Source: DASRWI01 sp035654655 (GTDB lineage: Bacteria > Bacteroidota > Ignavibacteria > Ignavibacteriales > Ignavibacteriaceae). From it: a stretch of DNA of 64,000 bases. The stretch covers positions 1 through 64,000 of the forward strand of contig DASRWI010000029.1 in NCBI GenBank assembly GCA_035654655.1, read 5' to 3'. Below, piece after piece: positions 26,200-35,703 of the stretch. A model generated the notes under the pieces. The model did no database searches. It saw nothing but the letters and a program-made list of their open reading frames with translations, and was not told the DNA's origin. A program made the position numbers and the translations under genes. The first letter of the stretch is position 1, and every line of letters begins with the position of its first letter.

Positions 26200-26577
26200 T
26201 TAATTGTTCTGGTTATTATCCTGAACTGTTAATAATTCCTGCTCAACAGCTTGTTTTAATGAATCTTTAGGTAAAGCACCTACTGCCATTTTCGGCTGTC
26301 CTTCTTTAGGCACAAACAATAATGAAGGGATGCTTCTTATTCCAAAAATACTTCCAAGTTCCTGCTCTTCATCGGTGTTGATTTTATAGAATTTTACTTT
26401 ACCATTATATTCAGTTGATAATTCATCTATAATAGGTCCAACCATTCTGCAAGGACCGCACCATGGAGCCCAGAAATCAATAACGCAAGGTTCTTCTCCC
26501 TGGTATTTCCATTCAGTATTTTTTTCGTAATCAAAAACTTTTTCTTTGAAAGTTTCTTTTGTTAAATGCTCAGTCAT
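26200..26577 (-). CDS. trxA: Thioredoxin
   Basis: 125-residue cytoplasmic thioredoxin with the active site WCGPC (residues 39-43) in VIDFWAPWCGPCRM, the cis-proline segment IRSIPSLLFV and a Gly-Ala stretch after it. A ~15-residue Asn/Gln-rich C-terminal tail (TVQDNNQNN) is extra. Last gene of a five-gene minus-strand set with a rhodanese, which suggests persulfide or disulfide reduction within the same pathway. Confidence 0.92.
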   Translation of the reverse strand: MTEHLTKETFKEKVFDYEKNTEWKYQGEEPCVIDFWAPWCGPCRMVGPIIDELSTEYNGKVKFYKINTDEEQELGSIFGIRSIPSLLFVPKEGQPKMAVGALPKDSLKQAVEQELLTVQDNNQNN

Positions 26578-26594
26578 TTCTTCTCTCTCTTAAA

Positions 26595-26984
26595 TTATAT
26601 ATTATCAAAAACTTTTTCTAATTTACTTTTTACCTGTTCGGCTACTTCTTTAATCCCCGGATTATCAATTACTTTTGTCATTATCATCGGGTCAAACACT
26701 GACACTCTTGTATCTGTTCCATTATCATCTGTAGATACTACAACATTGCAGGGTAAAAGTAATCCCAAATCATTTTCTATACTTAAACCTTTATGCGCAA
26801 ATGTTGGATTGCATGCACCTAATATTGTGTACCTCTTAAAATCAACATCAAGTTTTTTCTTTAAGGTATCCTTTACATCAATAGTTGTAAGAACTCCAAA
26901 GCCTTCCTTTTTTAATTCATCAGTAACCTTTGTTATTGCTTCATCAAAAGGAATTTTTATACTTTTTGAAAAACCGTATTGCAT
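26595..26984 (-). CDS. DUF302 domain protein
   Basis: 129 residues of the DUF302 family, a small cytoplasmic alpha/beta fold of unknown biochemical role. Typical strings: FDEAITKVTDELKKEGFGVLTTIDV near the N-terminus, YTILGACNPTFAHKGL around residue 55, and LLLPCNVVVSTDDNG. DUF302 genes are frequently found with sulfur-transfer and thioredoxin genes, as here. The two conserved cysteines (GACNP, LPCNV) could be functional. Confidence 0.85.
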   Translation of the reverse strand: MQYGFSKSIKIPFDEAITKVTDELKKEGFGVLTTIDVKDTLKKKLDVDFKRYTILGACNPTFAHKGLSIENDLGLLLPCNVVVSTDDNGTDTRVSVFDPMIMTKVIDNPGIKEVAEQVKSKLEKVFDNI

Positions 26985-26985
26985 A

Positions 26986-27198
26986 TTATACTACCTGTTT
27001 TTTTCTGTTATTATTTATTCCCAAAGCCAAATAAATTGGACAAGTTCCTACTAAACCTGTTAATGCCAATATAATAGCAACTACTAATAAAATCGTTGCC
27101 CATAATCCTGTGAGTACACCTGTTACAACAAGTAACGCAATAATAACCGCTGCAGCAAAGCGGATAAGTCTATCTGCAGAACTCATATTTTTAACCAT
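26986..27198 (-). CDS. DUF2892 family small membrane protein
   Basis: 70 residues starting MVKNMSSADRLIRFAAA; the start at 27198 is chosen since it gives the family's normal N-terminus (a longer frame would overlap the upstream gene by many codons). Two hydrophobic helices with the conserved TGLVGTCPIYLALGI ending, which places a Cys at the membrane edge. DUF2892/YgaP-type proteins are fused or linked to rhodaneses in other bacteria, matching the rhodanese two genes upstream. Overlaps its upstream neighbour by 8 bases. Confidence 0.85.
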   Translation of the reverse strand: MVKNMSSADRLIRFAAAVIIALLVVTGVLTGLWATILLVVAIILALTGLVGTCPIYLALGINNNRKKQVV

Positions 27199-27415
27199 TA
27201 GTTTCCTTATTGATTGTTTTCTTAAATAACTTTCCCGGTACAAATAATGAACCTGCAACTGCTCCATAAATAGTACTTATATAAGGATTTGAAGTTATTG
27301 CACAAGTACCACTATTGCAGCCAATAAATGCATAATATAAGTAACCTCCCAGAGCACCTAAAAGAACGGGACTTAAATACAACAATTTTTTATAATCAAA
27401 ATTTTTTAATTCCAC
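27191..27415 (-). CDS. DUF6132-like small membrane protein
   Basis: 74 residues, two hydrophobic segments (LLYLSPVLLGALGGYLYYAFIGC and a Gly/Ala-rich second helix) flanking a conserved-looking loop IGCNSGTCAITSNPYISTIYG. The CX4C pair and SNPY are the family's mark. Function unknown; the paired cysteines between the helices suggest redox or sulfur handling (inference). Overlaps the rhodanese gene by 10 bases. Confidence 0.75.
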   Translation of the reverse strand: MELKNFDYKKLLYLSPVLLGALGGYLYYAFIGCNSGTCAITSNPYISTIYGAVAGSLFVPGKLFKKTINKETNG

Positions 27416-27780
27416 GATAAATAGCCACCTTTAAGATTTGCAACATTAAATCCTTTCTTACTCAGATATGATGCAGCATTTAAACTTCGGTTTCCACTTC
27501 TGCAATAAACAATAATTTCATTTTTCTTAAATTTTTCAAGTTCATTTACCCTTGAACGAAGCTCCTGAACAGGAATGTTTATGGAACCTTTAATAAAACC
27601 TGCTCTTCTTTCACCTTCAATTCTAACATCCAGAACAACTACATTCTTATTTAACTTAATTTGCTCTTTAGCTTCAGCAGGAACATACTGCTTAATCTTT
27701 TGAGATATTAAATATTTGTGGATATACCTGTAAATTAAATATGCAAGTAGCACTAATAATATGATATTTGTAGCTGACAT
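27406..27780 (-). CDS. Membrane-anchored rhodanese (sulfurtransferase)
   Basis: 124 residues. One N-terminal membrane helix (residues 4-20), then a single rhodanese domain with VVLDVRIEGERRAGFIKGS and the active-site loop VYCRSGNRS (Cys93), ending GGYLSWN. Moves sulfane sulfur between donors and thiols. First gene of rhodanese-DUF6132-DUF2892-DUF302-trxA, all overlapping or closely spaced; AGGAG lies just before the ATG on the minus strand. Confidence 0.88.
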   Translation of the reverse strand: MSATNIILLVLLAYLIYRYIHKYLISQKIKQYVPAEAKEQIKLNKNVVVLDVRIEGERRAGFIKGSINIPVQELRSRVNELEKFKKNEIIVYCRSGNRSLNAASYLSKKGFNVANLKGGYLSWN

Positions 27781-27876
27781 TCTTCTCCTGTTAAATATTG
27801 AATGTTTGTTAGATTCAGGAAGATGAGATTGGATGCATAACCGTTGTGTTATTATTTAAAAATAAATTTAAAAAAA

Positions 27877-27906
27877 TACCCCTTTCTCTTTGTCGGGGAA
27901 GGGGTA
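27877..27906 (-). terminator. Rho-independent terminator (minus strand)
   Basis: Inverted repeat TACCCCTT (27877-27884) with AAGGGGTA (27899-27906). On the minus strand it is followed by seven Ts, and it lies 25 bases past the stop of the T9SS cargo gene at 27931. The CCCCTTTC core resembles the CCCCTTTCCC hairpins near the RAYT gene. Confidence 0.75.
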
Positions 27907-27930
27907 AAGCTTGTCACTCTAAGAAATGGA

Positions 27931-29325
27931 CTACTTCATCAGCAGCATCTTTCTGCTTTGCTTAAAGCTGCCGCTTGTTATTGTATAAATGTAAACACCC
28001 GATGGAAGATTTTTACCAACAAATGTTGTTGTATAACTTCCTGCTTGTTTATATTCATTCAATATAGTTGCTTTTTCCTCTCCAAGTATATCATATACTT
28101 TTATGGTTGTTAAACCTCCCTCAGGGAGTGAGAAACTTATTTTTGTACTTGGGTTGAAAGGATTAGGATAATTTTGTTCTAACTTATATTCAGTTAAAAG
28201 TATATGTGTTTCTTCAATAGCGGTAATAAGGGCAGAAGTATCAAATACTATTGGTGAACAACTCCAGGTATAACCTCCATCTGTTGTTTTGCAGAATTCA
28301 TTACGCCAATGAATCTCATCTTCAAAGATAGATTTTTGTGCGAAACCATTATTTTCATCTAAAAAAGTTAAGGCACTAAAACCAATAAAAGGAAAATAGG
28401 AATAAATAATTTTGTTAACAAAATTCCAACTCTCTCCTTTATTTGTTGTTTTGTTCAAATTACCCTCCCATCCATCAAATACGTTAAACCCATTTAAAGA
28501 ATCTACAAAAAGAGTTCCAGCACCAATGTAGCTTGAATCCTGCATCCAAGTAGTTCCGCCATCTCTTGTTTTATATCTGCCATCAGGATTGCCGTTAGAT
28601 GCTTCAGAGTGAAATTCTAAATAACCAATATTGGTATCTGCAAAGCAAAGTCCACTTATACCACCAGTACCAACATCTCCAAGGCTTAAGGTTCCACAAG
28701 ATAACCAAGTGTAACCTCCATCTTTTGATTTTAATATTGTTTGAGTAAAAGGTCTCCCGTAAGAAAATGCAATTAATAAAATATTATTATGATTAAGAAC
28801 CCAACCAATACTTAAAGAAATGTTATCATAATTGCGGCTTCCTAAGTAGGAGAGTGTATCCCAAGTTAGGCCGCCATTTGTAGTGCGGCTAAAATATTGC
28901 TTTTTATTGTTTGTACTATCTATAAGATACTGAATTCCGTAACCTGTATTTCCATCTCTGAAAAAATAAAAATCAACTATGTCATAATTTCCAAATGGAT
29001 TTATCTGCCAAGTTTTACCTTTATCTATAGTCTTATATAAAGGATAGTTGATATCTGGATAATGAATATATAAATATTTTGCGAATCCAATAGAATCATT
29101 ATAAAACCATAATCCATAATTTTTAAATGTATCTATTTTTTGAATTTCCCAAGTTTCCCCGGCATTAGTTGTTTTAATAGTGATACTTTTATTATCTTTT
29201 ACAGCAGTAAGAATCCAACCTATATTATTGTCCAAAAAATAAATTTCAGGATTTTTAACTTGCCAGCCAACTTGTGAATAAACTAAGGATGATATAATAA
29301 AAAATAATATAAAAGTCTTTTTCAT
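27931..29325 (-). CDS. T9SS-exported BNR/YCF48-like repeat protein
   Basis: 464 residues. Signal peptide MKKTFILFFIISSLVYSQ, then repeated Asp-x-Gly-x-Thr-Trp (BNR/Asp-box) units: TTNAGETWEIQK, TIDKGKTWQIN, TTNGGLTWDT, SKDGGYTWLS, TRDGGTTWMQD, TTNKGESWNF, TTDGGYTWSC, which form a YCF48/sialidase-like beta-propeller. The C-terminus carries the T9SS type A signature NYPNPFNPSTKISFSLPEGG-like block (length kept short here) and ends KQSRKMLLMK. Probably secreted or surface attached; ligand unknown. Neighbours: rhodanese operon downstream, an outer-membrane operon divergent upstream. Confidence 0.88.
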   Translation of the reverse strand: MKKTFILFFIISSLVYSQVGWQVKNPEIYFLDNNIGWILTAVKDNKSITIKTTNAGETWEIQKIDTFKNYGLWFYNDSIGFAKYLYIHYPDINYPLYKTIDKGKTWQINPFGNYDIVDFYFFRDGNTGYGIQYLIDSTNNKKQYFSRTTNGGLTWDTLSYLGSRNYDNISLSIGWVLNHNNILLIAFSYGRPFTQTILKSKDGGYTWLSCGTLSLGDVGTGGISGLCFADTNIGYLEFHSEASNGNPDGRYKTRDGGTTWMQDSSYIGAGTLFVDSLNGFNVFDGWEGNLNKTTNKGESWNFVNKIIYSYFPFIGFSALTFLDENNGFAQKSIFEDEIHWRNEFCKTTDGGYTWSCSPIVFDTSALITAIEETHILLTEYKLEQNYPNPFNPSTKISFSLPEGGLTTIKVYDILGEEKATILNEYKQAGSYTTTFVGKNLPSGVYIYTITSGSFKQSRKMLLMK

Positions 29326-29632
29326 AAATTCCCATTTATTGTTATTAACTGTTCTGATAACATCAAATCTTTAAATAATTAGTGACTCTTTTCCCAGAAT
29401 AATTAAATACTATCTTAATCTAAAATATTCTTTAATGGTAAAAAATGATAAGTTGTTCTAAACTTGTTAGGTGTGCTAAATCTATTAAAATAAAAATTTA
29501 TTTGGTTTACAGTGAATATTTATCAATATTTCTTAATTTTTTATTGAAAGTTCCTATCTCAATTTGTAATTTGATTAATGAATTAATTGTAATATTGAAC
29601 CCAATTAGTATCAAAAAAAATTTTAGTACATT
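29326..29632. other. Intergenic region with divergent promoters presumed
   Basis: 307 AT-rich bases between the divergent T9SS cargo gene and the TonB-dependent receptor gene. I see no repeat, RNA gene or convincing riboswitch; short open frames here lack any protein-like signature. Promoters for both directions must lie here but no motif was clear enough to place. Confidence 0.4.
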
Positions 29633-32600
29633 ATGCTCAAAAATTTTACTTCCTTCCTTTTCTTTATTTTAATTTTATTTTCTATTAATGTTTTCCCACA
29701 ATATGGAAAGCTTACCGGTAAAGTGGTTGACGCTGTTACAGGTGAACCTATAATTGGTGCAACAGTAATTGTAAATGGTACCACTCTCGGTGCTGCCGCA
29801 GATGTTAATGGAAATTATTTAATCTTAAGAGTTCCTGCTGCCACTTATTCAATTACTGCTACAAGCATAGGTTATCAAAAAGTCACAGTTACTAATGTTG
29901 AAGCTATTGTTGACCGTACTACTGAAATAAATTTTAAAATGCAGGACCAGTCTGTTCAGCTTGAGCAAGTTGTGATTGTTGCAGAGAAACCCAAAATAAT
30001 TAAAGACCAGACATCATCATCAAGCACTATATCTCAGGAGCAAATTAAAGCTGCACCTATTGAAGGCATTAGAGGTGCTTTGGATTTATCATCAGGATTT
30101 CAAAAAACAGCAACCGGTAATTACCAGGTGCGTGGTTCAGGTTCATATGAAGTTAATTTTCAGATAAATGGTGTTGAGCAGATAAATAGTTCAACAACTT
30201 CTCCTGCTTCAACTCCCGGCTCTGAAAAAGCAAATAACTCCTGGAAGTTTGATGTTAATCCTTTAGGTGTTTCCCAGGTCCAATTAATATCAGGAGGATT
30301 TTCTGCTGAATATGGAAATGCTCAGGCAGGTGTTGTTAAAGTTGTATTGAAGGAAGGTACTCCTAAAATAAGCGGTGAATTCAGAGTTGAATATCGTCCC
30401 CAGGGACAATATCATTTTGGAGATTATTTATATTCACGCAACAATTATGAATGGCAAAAATGGGGTTCGTTAAATAATTGGATGAATCAACGCGGTGAAG
30501 TAATTAAAAATCTTAATATCGATAAAAGATATGATTATTTATACAATTATATAAAAACTCATCCAAATGATTCTGCTGCAATCAACCAGATGACCACTAT
30601 AGAGAACAACGAAATTATTTGGGCTTATGAAACCTGGGTTAAAAATCATACTCCATCCAAAAATAGTCCTTTAGGAATTTACGATTATACTAAGCAAGCT
30701 TATACAAGGTATTTAGTTGGCATTGGGGGACCTTTAGGAAAAGACCCTAATCTTTTAAGATTTTATTTTTCGGGTGAGTATAGAAAAAATCCAACAAGAC
30801 TTCCAACTCCTGAACAGAATCAGGTTTATCAAAATTATATTGTGAATACGACCTGGCAGCCATTTGAAGCTCATAAAATTAAATTTATGGGTTCATATCA
30901 AAGTTATAGAGGTGGTATATGGTCAGGCTCAGATGATATCAGATGGTCAGGAATTCCATTTGTTCCTTCTGGTACTTCATCAAAATATTATATTACTGTT
31001 GACCCTGTGAGAACTGAACTTACTGTTGCTCAAAGTTTGAACTGGACATACACAGTTAATCCCCAATCATTTGTTGAAGCAACACTATCTCATCAGAAGG
31101 AAGATATTTCTTTACCTTATGAATACTTGACAAACTATGACCAGATGGCTGATAGATTAGACAGCTTAAATGACCCTCAAGGTTCTTTGCTAAGAAGTGG
31201 TCCATGGTGGGAAACTGCTTATTATCGTCCTCCTTTTAATGTAAGCACTAATTATTATCAGGATTCCCGTTCAAACAATTGGAATGGAAGTGTTGATTAT
31301 ACAAATCAAATTTTAAAAACAAATTTGTTAAAAGCAGGAGTTAGATTTTATTACTGGGATTTATTCAACAACGCTGTTAACTCAAGCTTTCAGGCAAACT
31401 CTTATATAGCAAGAAGCGGCTACGCTGAATATTACCACGCATATCCAATGAATGTGGCTTTCTATCTACAGGATAAAATGGAATATGAAGGAATGGTTGC
31501 TAATCTTGGTTTAAGAGCTGAAGCCTATAATTTTCAGGCTAATGTTCCGATTGACCCATTCAATGTTTTTTATCAGGGAAAAGATGGTCCTGGTAAAGCA
31601 GATGACCCTTATGGAAATCCAAATACAATACCAAGTGAAACCCAATATATTTTATTACCTCGTATAGGTATTTCATTCCCAATTGGAGAGAGTACTGCAT
31701 TCAGAATTCAGTATGGACATTTTGCTTCAATGCCAATCTTTGCTCAGGGATTATCTCAGCGTACTGATAAAGGATGGCTTGTTAGAGGAAATCCAAATTT
31801 AAATTATAAGAAAACAATTAACTATGAATTTGGACTTCAGCAAATGCTGGATGAAACTCATCGTCTTGATTTAGCTCTATATTATAACGATAGAGTTAGT
31901 CAAATAGGTACACAAAGATGGGCATCATTTACAGGCAGCACTGGTGCACAAGGCGGTGTAAGAGGTTATACTGATGATAACATTCCATTATATCCTTATA
32001 CAAGCTATGCAAACAATGCTTATGGTTCCTCAATAGGATTTGAAGTTGTATTTGAAAAAATAAATTATAGTGAATGGAGTTATAGACTAAGCTACAGCTT
32101 GTCTCAAACTACTGAAGGAAATTTTGGTACAGAATATATTTATCCAAATAATACAGTAAATCAATCAAGAGGATTCACTCAGCAAAATCTTGGTTATAGC
32201 GATAGAACTCATAACTTCAGAGGCTTGCTTCAATACTCATTAGCAGAAGATGAAGGTGCTTATTGGTTTGGTGTTTATCCATTTGAAAATTCAACGTTAA
32301 GTTTAACATATACTGCTCAATCAGGACTTCCATACACTTACATAACTTCATTCGATTTAATCGATGTTGTTAACAATAGAAGATATCCTTTAGAATCAAT
32401 CTTTGATTTCAATGCAGTTAAGAACTTTGATTTGTTTGGTTATAAAATAATTATGGGGCTAAGGATTATGAATTTGTTTAACAACAAATGGCTAACTCCT
32501 TTCGGTCTTGCCGATGATATGGAGAACTGGGTTGAAAAGGGAGTTAATCTTGATGACCCTGGTAATGACCCAACAAGAAAAAGTTATGTATTAGCATCGT

Positions 32601-32659
32601 TTAAAGCATATAGAAATATACCTCGTCAGGTGTTCTTTACATTAGGAATAGGTTTTTAA
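29633..32659 (+). CDS. TonB-dependent outer-membrane receptor
   Basis: 1008 residues. Signal peptide MLKNFTSFLFFILILFSINVFPQ, then a carboxypeptidase-regulatory-like domain (GKVVDAVTGEPIIGATVIVN, residues ~26-110), a plug region (STISQEQIKAAPIEGIRGALDL) and a long beta-barrel ending in the aromatic-terminated strand VFFTLGIGF, the usual outer-membrane insertion signal. Not a SusC: no SusD partner follows. Cargo unknown. It overlaps the next gene by one base (TAATG), starting a five-gene outer-membrane operon. Confidence 0.9.
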   Translation: MLKNFTSFLFFILILFSINVFPQYGKLTGKVVDAVTGEPIIGATVIVNGTTLGAAADVNGNYLILRVPAATYSITATSIGYQKVTVTNVEAIVDRTTEINFKMQDQSVQLEQVVIVAEKPKIIKDQTSSSSTISQEQIKAAPIEGIRGALDLSSGFQKTATGNYQVRGSGSYEVNFQINGVEQINSSTTSPASTPGSEKANNSWKFDVNPLGVSQVQLISGGFSAEYGNAQAGVVKVVLKEGTPKISGEFRVEYRPQGQYHFGDYLYSRNNYEWQKWGSLNNWMNQRGEVIKNLNIDKRYDYLYNYIKTHPNDSAAINQMTTIENNEIIWAYETWVKNHTPSKNSPLGIYDYTKQAYTRYLVGIGGPLGKDPNLLRFYFSGEYRKNPTRLPTPEQNQVYQNYIVNTTWQPFEAHKIKFMGSYQSYRGGIWSGSDDIRWSGIPFVPSGTSSKYYITVDPVRTELTVAQSLNWTYTVNPQSFVEATLSHQKEDISLPYEYLTNYDQMADRLDSLNDPQGSLLRSGPWWETAYYRPPFNVSTNYYQDSRSNNWNGSVDYTNQILKTNLLKAGVRFYYWDLFNNAVNSSFQANSYIARSGYAEYYHAYPMNVAFYLQDKMEYEGMVANLGLRAEAYNFQANVPIDPFNVFYQGKDGPGKADDPYGNPNTIPSETQYILLPRIGISFPIGESTAFRIQYGHFASMPIFAQGLSQRTDKGWLVRGNPNLNYKKTINYEFGLQQMLDETHRLDLALYYNDRVSQIGTQRWASFTGSTGAQGGVRGYTDDNIPLYPYTSYANNAYGSSIGFEVVFEKINYSEWSYRLSYSLSQTTEGNFGTEYIYPNNTVNQSRGFTQQNLGYSDRTHNFRGLLQYSLAEDEGAYWFGVYPFENSTLSLTYTAQSGLPYTYITSFDLIDVVNNRRYPLESIFDFNAVKNFDLFGYKIIMGLRIMNLFNNKWLTPFGLADDMENWVEKGVNLDDPGNDPTRKSYVLASFKAYRNIPRQVFFTLGIGF

Positions 32660-34746
32660 TGAAATTCAAAAATTCAATTAGTATGAAATATTTTTCGACA
32701 TTTATAAAATTATTATTTATTACTTTAATCATTTCTGTTCAGGCAGATGCTCAAATACAATCTTCCTCCCTATCATTTAATAGAGGAAAATTATGGCAGT
32801 CTGTTTTTAACGGAAAAATTGCTCCGTCATTTAATAACTGGAGAAGAGTTGGTATTGGTTTAGATTGGCCGGGATTTGACCCAAGCTGGGTAAATCAAAA
32901 TCTTGGTGGGGCTCCTTCTTATATGTTGTCAGGTGGAATTATAGTTGGGTGCAAAAAAACAAACGATAGTGTTCTTGTTGTTGAAGATTGGGCTATTGCG
33001 GGTTCGACTATTTCCACTGAACCAAGTGCAAAATATAAAATTACTAAGCACGCCAAAATATTTGGTGATAATGGAAATTTCTGGCTTCAGACTGACCCTA
33101 ATAAAGGTGAAGAAGTAATTGAAACAATTTGGGAATACAACATCAACTATACTGATTCTGTTGGCATTAAAATGCAAATGCCTATTCGTGTTAGAAGAAC
33201 TGCTCATCAATGGAGCGGCAATAAACGCGAAGAGAATTATGTTCTTTATGAATATGTAATTAAGAATATAAGCGATGAAATTAAACAACAGCTTGCTGCT
33301 CTTGGAGATACATTAAGAATTAAATCTGTTCCGGATACCTTAAAAGATTTTTATTCAATGTTTACTTATGCAATGCATGCAAATTCAAGAAGCTGGACAG
33401 TTCTTTTCCCGACTGAAACTCCCGGTGCAAAAAACACCTGGTACTTCTGGGATCCATCAAGAAAAATGATTTGGGGAAGAGCATCTGATTATCTAAACAC
33501 TGCAATAATTGAAAGAGATTTTGGGTTTGCAAATTCACAGGGTAAACTTTTAGAAAAAGGTTTAGGCGGAGAATTCCTTTCTCCAGGTTATGTTGGATTA
33601 AGATTGCTTTATAGTTCAATTAATAAAAATAATGTTCAAAATGCAGTTGTTGGATATGGGTGGTCTGCTGCTGATAATTCATTTGACTTTGCAGGTCCAT
33701 TAACTAATAAGAACACTGAAATAACTCAGTATGAAGTTTTAAAAGACCCATCATTTGCATCTAACTTTGTAAAGACATCCACAGATACAGTTTATATGAA
33801 ACGTTCAAGAATGTGGTCATTGATGTCTATTGGTCCCTGGGATTTAAATCCAGGTGATTCAGTTAGATTTGCAGTTGCTGAAATTGTTGATGGTGTTGAT
33901 TATGCATTGGCAGTTGATTCAAGCAAGGGCTCAGTTATCGGTTCTGAAGGAGGGAAAATATTCTTATCAACTTCAGATAAAGCATTAAGAACTTTTGAAA
34001 ATAATTTTAATCATCCTGATCCACCTGCTGCACCAAACTTTACAGTCGATTACTATAAAGAGCGAGAAAAGTTTGTAGCGAACCAGATTACCTGGTCAGA
34101 TGAAATGGATAACTACACTGACCCTGATGATGGCGTTGCTGATTTAGTTGGATATAAAGTTTATCGTTCATCGCATTTACCCATTGGTCCATGGGATTCT
34201 GTTGGAACTGTTTACAAACAGGACCCAAAAAATTATTCAAGTGGTACTTATACCTTTGTTGATTCAACTGTTCAAATAGGAACAAGTTATTATTACTCAT
34301 TAACAGCTTTTGATACAGGAAGAGCATCCTGGAATATTAATACTTCTCAAATATTTGAAGAGACTCGTTCAAACAGAGTTCCTTCTTTGGAATCCTCAAT
34401 TTATGCAAATAAAAAAATTACAAGATTTACTGCAACTTTACCTGCATCTAAAAATGCAAATGATATTGTAGTGGTTCCTAATCCATTTGTTATAGGTAAA
34501 GGAAGAAGTCAGCCCGGAGAAAATGATAGGATACAATTTATAAATCTTCCTAATCCTTGTACAATTAGAATTTATACATTGCGTGGTGACTTGGTGAAGA
34601 CGATAAATGTTAATGAAGGTGATGGTGCTATTGCATCCTGGGACCAGATAACAGATTATGGACAGTATGTATCAAGCGGAGTATACATTTATAATGTTGA
34701 ATCTGCTTCTGATAATAAAACCGGTAAGTTTTCAATAATAAGATAA
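32659..34746 (+). CDS. T9SS-exported protein, function unknown
   Basis: 695 residues. The first ATG overlaps the receptor stop; an internal ATG at 32683 would give the more compact signal peptide MKYFSTFIKLLFITLIISVQADAQ. The body has no family I can name; residues ~480-560 (VGYKVYRSSHLPIGPWDSVGT...GTSYYYSLTAFD) look like a fibronectin type III-style domain. The C-terminus (VPNPFVIGKG, IRIYTLRGDLVKTINVNEG, SGVYIYNVES) is a T9SS type A sorting domain. Co-transcribed with the receptor, it may be a surface partner of it. Confidence 0.8.
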   Translation: MKFKNSISMKYFSTFIKLLFITLIISVQADAQIQSSSLSFNRGKLWQSVFNGKIAPSFNNWRRVGIGLDWPGFDPSWVNQNLGGAPSYMLSGGIIVGCKKTNDSVLVVEDWAIAGSTISTEPSAKYKITKHAKIFGDNGNFWLQTDPNKGEEVIETIWEYNINYTDSVGIKMQMPIRVRRTAHQWSGNKREENYVLYEYVIKNISDEIKQQLAALGDTLRIKSVPDTLKDFYSMFTYAMHANSRSWTVLFPTETPGAKNTWYFWDPSRKMIWGRASDYLNTAIIERDFGFANSQGKLLEKGLGGEFLSPGYVGLRLLYSSINKNNVQNAVVGYGWSAADNSFDFAGPLTNKNTEITQYEVLKDPSFASNFVKTSTDTVYMKRSRMWSLMSIGPWDLNPGDSVRFAVAEIVDGVDYALAVDSSKGSVIGSEGGKIFLSTSDKALRTFENNFNHPDPPAAPNFTVDYYKEREKFVANQITWSDEMDNYTDPDDGVADLVGYKVYRSSHLPIGPWDSVGTVYKQDPKNYSSGTYTFVDSTVQIGTSYYYSLTAFDTGRASWNINTSQIFEETRSNRVPSLESSIYANKKITRFTATLPASKNANDIVVVPNPFVIGKGRSQPGENDRIQFINLPNPCTIRIYTLRGDLVKTINVNEGDGAIASWDQITDYGQYVSSGVYIYNVESASDNKTGKFSIIR

Positions 34747-34764
34747 AATTGATTGAGTTTATTA

Positions 34765-35703
34765 ATGTTTAACAAAGTACTTATAGTAATATTATTTTTT
34801 ACAGTTGCAATAGTTCCGCAAGAGTTCAAAAAGACTGCAACATCCGGATTTACATTTTTACAAATTCCTGTAGATGCAAGAACGGCTGCATTAGGTGAAA
34901 CTTCCATTGCATTGTTCGATATGAATTCAGATGCAGTTTTTACAAATCCCGGAGGATTAGGATTTACAGATAGGGAACATTCTTTATCTATTTCATATGC
35001 ACCATGGATTGCTGATATAAAACATTATGCAGCAAGTTATTCTTTCAGCTCACCTATTGGAGTAATTGGAATAGGAGCAGTTATTTTTGACTATGGTGAA
35101 TTTGTTCATACTGCAGTTCCTTCAAATAGTACAAACTTATATTCAGTGCTTGGTACCTATAATGCAAATGCTCTTTCATTAGGATTAAGTTATTCAAAAA
35201 GATTAACAGATAAATTTTCATTTGGAGTTACATTCAAATATGTAAAAGAATCCATCTATGAATACAAAGCTGATAATATTCTTTTCGATGGAGGCATCCT
35301 TTATTATACTGGATTATCTTCATTAAGAATTGCAGCAAGCATTTCAAACTTTGGTGTAGATTCAAAATTTATAAATGACCCTATAAAAATGCCTTCAATG
35401 CTCAGACTTGGTGCTGCAATGGAGGTAATTGGGGATTTCAAATCTGACTATAGACTAACTTTATCTGCTGAAGCAGTTCATCCTAACGACAATGATGAAA
35501 GATTAAATATTGGAGCTGAGTTCGGCTGGCAGAATATGGTGATGTTCCGCGGTGGCTATAAATTCTTTTATGATGAAGAAACTTATTCTTTAGGTATAGG
35601 AGTAAATCCGCAGTTGCCTATGCCTGTTACTCTTGATTTTGCATATTCTGATTATGGAAGATTGGGAGACATTTTAAGATTAACAGTTCAATTTGGTTTA
35701 TAA
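34765..35703 (+). CDS. PorV/PorQ-family outer-membrane protein
   Basis: 312 residues from ATG 34765 (a TTG four codons upstream is less likely). Signal peptide MFNKVLIVILFFTVAIVP; the segment FTFLQIPVDARTAALGETSIAL and NPGGLGFTDREHSLSISYAPW are characteristic of PorV/PorQ-like barrels. PorV-type proteins in T9SS bacteria shuttle cargo at the outer membrane; here it directly follows a T9SS cargo gene, so a dedicated partner role is plausible. Overlaps the next start by one base. Confidence 0.85.
   Translation: MFNKVLIVILFFTVAIVPQEFKKTATSGFTFLQIPVDARTAALGETSIALFDMNSDAVFTNPGGLGFTDREHSLSISYAPWIADIKHYAASYSFSSPIGVIGIGAVIFDYGEFVHTAVPSNSTNLYSVLGTYNANALSLGLSYSKRLTDKFSFGVTFKYVKESIYEYKADNILFDGGILYYTGLSSLRIAASISNFGVDSKFINDPIKMPSMLRLGAAMEVIGDFKSDYRLTLSAEAVHPNDNDERLNIGAEFGWQNMVMFRGGYKFFYDEETYSLGIGVNPQLPMPVTLDFAYSDYGRLGDILRLTVQFGL

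Noticed and set aside
26566..27054. 162-codon plus-strand open frame over the DUF302 and DUF2892 genes
   Set aside because: It lies opposite two well-supported minus-strand family genes and its product has no family features; a shadow frame.
29445..29672. 75-codon frame in the gap before the TonB receptor
   Set aside because: Overlaps the receptor start, has no family match or ribosome site; treated as intergenic.
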